In this document: one piece after another, positions 6,059-10,135 of the stretch | How the letters are laid out: every line of letters starts with the position of its first letter | Numbering within the stretch: position 1 is the stretch's first letter | DNA from: Geodermatophilaceae bacterium | GTDB taxonomy: Bacteria; Actinomycetota; Actinomycetes; Mycobacteriales; Geodermatophilaceae | Length of the DNA stretch: 10,135 nucleotides | Assembly: GCA_013813215.1 (NCBI GenBank) | Contig: JACCSC010000082.1 | Coordinates: 1 to 10,135, forward strand | Direction: 5' to 3' | Position numbers and translations under genes: made by a program | Notes under the pieces: model-generated | Told to the model about the DNA's origin: nothing | The model's database searches: none | Seen by the model: the letters and a program-made list of their open reading frames with translations, nothing else

Positions 6059-7849
6059 CTAGGCCGACAGCCGGACGGCGGTGTTGACCAGTGCCACATG
6101 GCTGAACGCCTGCGGTGTGTTGCCGAGCTGCCGGGCGCTGCGGACGTCGTACTCCTCGCTGAGCAGACCGACGTCGTTGCGCAGGGCGAGCATCCGCTCG
6201 AACAGCTCGATCCCCTCCGCGGCCCGGCCGGTGAGGGCGAGCGCGTCGGCCAGCCAGAACGTGCACATCACGAACGACCCCTCGGTGCCCGGCAGGCCGT
6301 CCACCCCCTCGTGCTCGGGGCGGTACCGCAGCACCAGGCCGTCCTCGGTCAGCTCCCGGCGTACGGCGTCGACGGTTCCGACGATGCGCGGGTCGTCGGC
6401 GGGCAGGAAGCCCAGCCGCGGCAGCAGCAGGAGCGCGGCGTCCAGCCCGTGTGAGCCGTAGTACTGCGTGAACGTGTTGCGCTCGGCGTCGTACCCCTCA
6501 GCGCAGATCTCCCGGTGGATGTCTGCCCGGACGGCCCGCCAGCGGTCCACTGGCCCGTCCACCGCGGAGTCCTCGACGGTACGGATCATCCGGTCGAAGC
6601 CGACCCAGGCCATCACCTTGGAGTGCACGAACTGGCGGCGGGGCCCGCGGACCTCCCACAGCCCGTTGTCCGGTTGCTGCCAGGCGCCTTCGAGGTAGTC
6701 CAGAAACGCGCGCTGCAAACTCCAGGCATCCTCGTCGCGGGCCAGCCCGGCGACGCGGGCCGCGGACAGGCAGTCAAGCACCTCGCCCCAGACGTCGAGC
6801 TGGAGCTGGTCGGCGGCGCCGTTGCCGACACGCACCGGCGTCGAGCCTTCGTAGCCGGCCAGCCAGGGCAACTCCAGCTCGGGCAGCCGGCGGCCGCCGG
6901 TGAGCGAGTACATGATCTGCAGGTCGGCCGGGTCGCCGGCCACCGCACGCAGCAGCCATTCGCGCCAGGCGGCCGCTTCGGCTACGAAGCCGTTGGCCAG
7001 CAGTCCCTGCAGGGTGAACGACGCATCGCGCAGCCAGCAGTACCGGTAGTCCCAGTTGCGTACGCCGCCGATCTGCTCAGGCAGCGAGGTCGTGGCCGCG
7101 GCGACCAGGCCTCCGGTCGGTGCGTAGGTCAGCGCCTTGAGCGTGATCAGGGAACGGCGTACCGCCTCGGACCAGCGGCCGGCGTACGTGCAACCGGCCA
7201 TCCAGTCCCGCCAGAACGACACGGTGCCGGCCAGGGCCTCGAACGGGTCCACGTGGTCTGGGCGGGGCAGGTGCGACGGCTGCCAGGTGAGCACGAAGCC
7301 GAGCCGGTCACCGGCGCGAACGGTGAACTCGGCGTACGTCGCGTTGTCCCGGCCGTGCAGCGGAACCGGCGACTCCAGCCACGCCGCGTCCGGGCCGGCC
7401 AGCGCGGACAACTCGTTTCCGGTGTGGCGGACCCAGGGCAGGATGTGCCCGTAATCGAAGCGCAGCCGCAGCTCGCTGCGCATCGGCACCGCGCCGCTGA
7501 CGCCTTCGACGATGCGCACGACGTCCGGCGCCTGCCCGCGCGGCGGCATGAAGTCCACCACCCGGACCTCGCCGTCGGCCGTGCGCCACACCGTGTCCAG
7601 CACGAGGGTGTCCTCGCGGTAGGCCCGCGAGTGGCAGCTGCCGCCGGCGGCCGGGGCGACCTGCCAGTGCCCGTTCTCGCGGTCGCCGAGCAGCGCGGCG
7701 AAGCAGGCGCCGGAGTCGAACGCCGGCAGGCACAGCCAGTCGATCGACCCGTCCCGGCCGACCAGCGCGGCGGTCTGCAGGTCGCCGAGCAGCGCGTAGT
7801 CCTCGATCCGGCCGGTCCGATCCACGGTTCGTTCGCTGCGCTCTCTCAC
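6059..7849 (-). CDS. Glycoside hydrolase family 15 protein, trehalase/glucoamylase-like
   Basis: The 596 residues are the usual length for actinobacterial GH15 proteins, which include trehalases and glucoamylase-like enzymes that invert configuration to release beta-glucose. The N-terminal beta-sandwich opens with RIEDYALLGDLQTAALV (14-30) and GSIDWLCLPAFDS (34-46). The (alpha/alpha)6 barrel carries LPEQIGGVRNWDYRYCWLRD (256-275), GLWEVRGP (396-403, Glu399 as likely general acid), EGSFVMCTFW (523-532) and LLSEEYD (562-568, Glu565 or Glu566 as likely base). No signal peptide is seen, so it should be cytoplasmic, which favours trehalose or another internal alpha-glucoside over starch. The GTG start at 7849 overlaps the stop of the dehydrogenase gene (GTGA), with GGAG close upstream, so translation is probably coupled. 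Substrate is inferred, not shown. Confidence 0.92.
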   Translation of the reverse strand: MRERSERTVDRTGRIEDYALLGDLQTAALVGRDGSIDWLCLPAFDSGACFAALLGDRENGHWQVAPAAGGSCHSRAYREDTLVLDTVWRTADGEVRVVDFMPPRGQAPDVVRIVEGVSGAVPMRSELRLRFDYGHILPWVRHTGNELSALAGPDAAWLESPVPLHGRDNATYAEFTVRAGDRLGFVLTWQPSHLPRPDHVDPFEALAGTVSFWRDWMAGCTYAGRWSEAVRRSLITLKALTYAPTGGLVAAATTSLPEQIGGVRNWDYRYCWLRDASFTLQGLLANGFVAEAAAWREWLLRAVAGDPADLQIMYSLTGGRRLPELELPWLAGYEGSTPVRVGNGAADQLQLDVWGEVLDCLSAARVAGLARDEDAWSLQRAFLDYLEGAWQQPDNGLWEVRGPRRQFVHSKVMAWVGFDRMIRTVEDSAVDGPVDRWRAVRADIHREICAEGYDAERNTFTQYYGSHGLDAALLLLPRLGFLPADDPRIVGTVDAVRRELTEDGLVLRYRPEHEGVDGLPGTEGSFVMCTFWLADALALTGRAAEGIELFERMLALRNDVGLLSEEYDVRSARQLGNTPQAFSHVALVNTAVRLSA

Positions 7850-8880
7850 AGCTCCAGCACCACCTTCACGTCCGTGGGTCGCTGCCGCAGGACGTCGGCG
7901 TACTCCGACAGCGGGACCCGGCGGGTGATCAGCCGGGCCAGCCAGGCGGGGTCAGCCGTGGCCAGGGCGGCGGCCGCGGCCTCGTAGTGCCGGCGGTTGG
8001 CGTTGACCGAGCCGAAGACGACGTCATTCTCCAGGACGAGTTCCCGGTTGATCGCTCCGCCGTCGACCGTCAGGCGACGCCCGGCCGACGAGACACCGGT
8101 CAGGCAGACGATGCCGTTGTGCGCGGTGCGCCGCATCAGATCGAAGACGAGCTGCGCCGCGCCGGTGCATTCGACGACGACGTCCACCTCCTCCGGCACG
8201 GTGCCCGGAGCGGCGTGATACGTCGCGCCGAGATCGGCGACGAGGCCGGGCTTCGGCCCGTCTGTCACCTGGTCGAGCACGTGCACCTCCAGGTCGCGCT
8301 GCACGGCGAGCAGCGCGGCGAGCAGCCCGATCGGGCCGGCGCCGGTGACCAGCACCCGGTGCGGCCGCCCGTGCGCACGGGCACCGATGCGTTCGATCTG
8401 GTCCCAGGCCTTGGCCACCACGCTGGTCGGCTCGAGCAGGACGCCGGTCGCCTCGAGGCTCTGGTCCACGCGGACCAGCCGGTCGGGTTCGAGCCGGTAC
8501 CGCTCGGCGCCGAAGCCATGCAGTGCCTTGATGCCGTGCTCGGTGTAGCGGCCGTTGCGGCACATGTCCCACTCGCCGGCCGCGCAGTTCACGCAGGGCA
8601 CGGGGTCGGGCCGGCGGACGAACCCGACCACGAGGTCACCCGCGGACAGTTCGCCGGAGGAGTCCTGCAGTACGCGACCCAGGCCTTCGTGGCCCAGGAC
8701 CAGCCGGTCGGCGCCGGGTGGCGCTTCGCCGTAGTCCCCGGCGACGATCTCCCGGTCGGTGCCGCAGATCCCGATCGCGAGCCCCTGGACGAGGACCCGG
8801 CCCTGCGCGTCGTCGGGTTCGGGCAGGTCGCTGAGTTCGACGTCGTTCGGCGTACCCGGCCGGACGGTCAGGGCACGCAC
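7846..8880 (-). CDS. Zinc-dependent glucose 1-dehydrogenase-like protein (MDR family)
   Basis: This 344-residue medium-chain dehydrogenase/reductase is of the glucose dehydrogenase type, oxidising glucose (or a similar aldose) to the lactone with NAD(P)+. Catalytic zinc residues are Cys39 (GICGTD), His64-Glu65 (LGHEG) and probably Glu150 (LLEPTSV). The Rossmann motif is TGAGPIG (179-185). The structural zinc lobe has only three cysteines (Cys96, Cys99, Cys107); the first position of the usual CxxCxxCx7C is Pro93. The C-terminal half (GGAINRELVLENDVVFGSVNANRRHYEAA) resembles the glucose-dehydrogenase C-terminal domain. Asp203 after the second strand could favour NAD+, but this is weak evidence. 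The GTG start at 8880 lies three bases after the pyrE stop, and the gene overlaps the GH15 start by four bases, placing it mid-operon. A related polyol or aldose substrate is possible. Confidence 0.87.
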   Translation of the reverse strand: MRALTVRPGTPNDVELSDLPEPDDAQGRVLVQGLAIGICGTDREIVAGDYGEAPPGADRLVLGHEGLGRVLQDSSGELSAGDLVVGFVRRPDPVPCVNCAAGEWDMCRNGRYTEHGIKALHGFGAERYRLEPDRLVRVDQSLEATGVLLEPTSVVAKAWDQIERIGARAHGRPHRVLVTGAGPIGLLAALLAVQRDLEVHVLDQVTDGPKPGLVADLGATYHAAPGTVPEEVDVVVECTGAAQLVFDLMRRTAHNGIVCLTGVSSAGRRLTVDGGAINRELVLENDVVFGSVNANRRHYEAAAAALATADPAWLARLITRRVPLSEYADVLRQRPTDVKVVLEL

Positions 8881-8883
8881 CGC

Positions 8884-9408
8884 TCAGACCCCGAGGTCGG
8901 TGACGTCGTACGCCGCCCGGAAGTCCAGGCCGGCGGCGGTGACGGCATCCCGGGCGCCGCGGTCGACGATCAGCGCCACGCCCACCACCTCGGCGCCAGC
9001 CGCCCTGACCACGTCGACCGCGCCCAGCGGGCTACCGCCGGTGGTCGAGGTGTCCTCGACGACAAGCACCCGGCGGCCGCTGACCTCCGGGCCCTCGACC
9101 TGGCGCTTCATGCCGTGTGCCTTGCCCTGCTTGCGGACGACGAAGGCGTCCAGTCCTCCGCCGCTCGCGTGCAGCATGGCGCTGGCGACCGGATCGGCCC
9201 CCATCGTCGGGCCGCCGACGGCGACGAAGTCCCAGTCCGCCACCAGATCCAGCATCACCCGCCCGACCAGCGGAGCCGCCTCGTGGTGCAGCGTGATCCG
9301 GCGCAGGTCGATGTACCAGTCGGACTCCAGACCGCTGGACAGCGTGACCCGGCCCCGGACGACGGCGATCTCCCGGATGAACTCGAGCAGGCGGTCGCGG
9401 TCGGTCAC
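8884..9408 (-). CDS. pyrE: Orotate phosphoribosyltransferase
   Basis: The enzyme joins orotate to PRPP to give orotidine 5'-phosphate in pyrimidine synthesis; it is cytosolic and dimeric. Counting from GTG 9408 (174 residues), the PRPP-binding motif is VLVVEDTSTTGGS (114-126), and the lysine/histidine loop RKQGKAHG (92-99) supplies residues that reach into the partner's active site. RVTLSSG and YIDLRR near the N-terminus are typical of actinobacterial PyrE. The 9408 start is preferred over GTG 9417 because TAGGGT (9421 to 9416) lies seven bases upstream, fitting leaderless expression, and would overlap a 9417 start; 9417 adds only three residues. It heads an operon with the dehydrogenase and GH15 genes and is divergent from the acyl-CoA dehydrogenase gene. 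Confidence 0.94.
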   Translation of the reverse strand: MTDRDRLLEFIREIAVVRGRVTLSSGLESDWYIDLRRITLHHEAAPLVGRVMLDLVADWDFVAVGGPTMGADPVASAMLHASGGGLDAFVVRKQGKAHGMKRQVEGPEVSGRRVLVVEDTSTTGGSPLGAVDVVRAAGAEVVGVALIVDRGARDAVTAAGLDFRAAYDVTDLGV

Positions 9409-9421
9409 TCTCGCCACCCTA
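9409..9421 (-). promoter_or_regulatory. Candidate leaderless -10 for pyrE
   Basis: TAGGGT on the minus strand (9421 to 9416) is the same hexamer found before dedA. A seven-base gap separates it from GTG 9408. No Shine-Dalgarno is present for either GTG, and I see no -35 of note. Confidence 0.42.
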
Positions 9422-9454
9422 GCCAGCCGTGCAGTCGGCGCCGCGAGGTCCGTC

Positions 9455-9460
9455 TAGAGT
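9455..9460 (+). promoter_or_regulatory. Candidate -10 for the acyl-CoA dehydrogenase gene
   Basis: TAGAGT fits the TANNNT pattern and would start transcription near 9467, about 29 nt before ATG 9496. The leader holds only a weak ribosome-binding sequence (GATGGG). No convincing -35 is present. It lies 34 bp from the divergent pyrE -10. Confidence 0.3.
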
Positions 9461-9495
9461 CCGAATCCACTTCCGATCGTGATGGGTCGTCTGAC

Positions 9496-10135
9496 ATGGA
9501 CTTTCGGGACACGCCCGAGGAGGCCGAGTTCCGCGCCGGCCTGCGCGCCTTCCTGGCCCGCGAACTGCCGGCGGACTGGAGCGCGCGGCGGCCGCACGTC
9601 GGGCACCATCCGTTCGAGCAGCGACGGGCCTGGAGCCGCGCCCTCTTCGACGCCGGGTACGCCGGACTGACCTGGCCGAAGGAGTACGGCGGTGGCGGCA
9701 AGCCCTACAGCCACCAGGCGATCTACCTCGAGGAGATCGGCCGCAGCGGGGCACCCGAGCACGTGGGCGTGATCGGGCTCGGGATGGCGGGGCCGACGAT
9801 CATGGTCCACGGAACGGCGAAGCAGAAGCAGAAGCACCTGGCCGGCATCCTGTCCGGGGACACCATCTTCTGCCAGGGCTTCTCCGAGCCGGGTTCGGGC
9901 TCGGACCTGGCCAGCGTGAGCACCCGCGCCGAGCTGGACGGCGACAGCTACGTCGTCAACGGGCAGAAGGTGTGGTCCTCGTGGGCCCACGTCGCCGACT
10001 ACTGCATCCTGCTCACCCGCAGCGATCCCGCCGAGCGCAGCCATCGCGGGCTGACCTACTTCGTCCTGGACATGCACACACCGGGGGTGGAGGTCCGGCC
10101 GCTGCGGCAGATCACCGGGGACCCGGAGTTCAACG
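9496..10135 (+). CDS. Acyl-CoA dehydrogenase, N-terminal part (cut by the window end)
   Basis: The reading frame is open from ATG 9496 to the last base, giving 213 residues of a protein that is usually about 380-400. These enzymes use FAD to put a trans-2 double bond into acyl-CoA thioesters in beta-oxidation or side-chain degradation. The N-terminal helical domain covers about 1-120 (GLTWPKEYGGGG at 57-68 is typical). The middle beta domain begins at FCQGFSEPGSGSDLAS (125-140), the family signature that contacts FAD and substrate, followed by VVNGQKVWSSWAHVADY (153-169) and PGVEVRPLRQITGDPEFN at the edge. The catalytic glutamate, in the C-terminal domain, is outside the window. The style recalls mycobacterial FadE proteins of lipid or steroid breakdown, but substrate cannot be assigned. 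It is divergent from pyrE with an 87-bp gap. Confidence 0.93.
   Translation, partial: MDFRDTPEEAEFRAGLRAFLARELPADWSARRPHVGHHPFEQRRAWSRALFDAGYAGLTWPKEYGGGGKPYSHQAIYLEEIGRSGAPEHVGVIGLGMAGPTIMVHGTAKQKQKHLAGILSGDTIFCQGFSEPGSGSDLASVSTRAELDGDSYVVNGQKVWSSWAHVADYCILLTRSDPAERSHRGLTYFVLDMHTPGVEVRPLRQITGDPEFN

Noticed and set aside
6515..7987. Plus-strand 490-codon frame opposite GH15
   Set aside because: It is antisense to conserved GH15 motifs and runs past the gene boundary into the dehydrogenase gene.

Overview
The window comes from the chromosome of a high-GC actinobacterium. The DNA is very GC-rich, genes are packed with gaps of a few bases, GTG starts and GTGA stop/start overlaps are common, and the aldolase keeps the length and catalytic residue numbers of the Mycobacterium tuberculosis enzyme. 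I see ten genes and no tRNA, rRNA, CRISPR array, transposase or phage gene. This is mostly ordinary core-genome sequence.

Layout. 1-937: a secreted or anchored protein of unknown function, whose apparent N-terminus is an inverted copy of its own middle (1-74 against 429-502). 945-1979 (-): class II fructose-bisphosphate aldolase. 2031-4066 (-): a coenzyme A-disulfide-reductase-like flavoprotein, preceded by and overlapping a DedA membrane protein. 4105-5115 (+): a PHP-family metal-dependent phosphoesterase with a helix-hairpin-helix N-terminus. 5138-5437 (-): a small two-helix membrane protein with four cysteines. 5577-6053 (+): a general-stress (YflT/17M-type) membrane protein. 6059-9408 (-): an apparent operon of pyrE, a zinc-dependent glucose-dehydrogenase-like gene and a GH15 trehalase/glucoamylase-like gene. 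9496 to the end (+): the first 213 residues of an acyl-CoA dehydrogenase.

How they fit. The operon's last two genes overlap by four bases and make a plausible glucose module: the glycosidase would release glucose from trehalose or another alpha-glucoside, and the dehydrogenase would oxidise it to gluconolactone. pyrE leads the operon and supplies UMP synthesis. dedA and the flavoprotein are also coupled by a four-base overlap, pairing a membrane-homeostasis protein with a thiol/redox enzyme. The stress protein and the cysteine-bearing membrane protein are divergent across 139 bp.

Regulation. Three starts (dedA, the small membrane gene, pyrE) lie 5-7 nt after a TANNNT -10 hexamer, as expected for leaderless actinobacterial transcripts. 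The dedA/PHP gap holds nearly symmetric -10 elements sharing one TA step. The main anomaly is the inverted repeat at the left edge, which could be a foldback assembly chimera or a real inversion. I found no convincing novel system.
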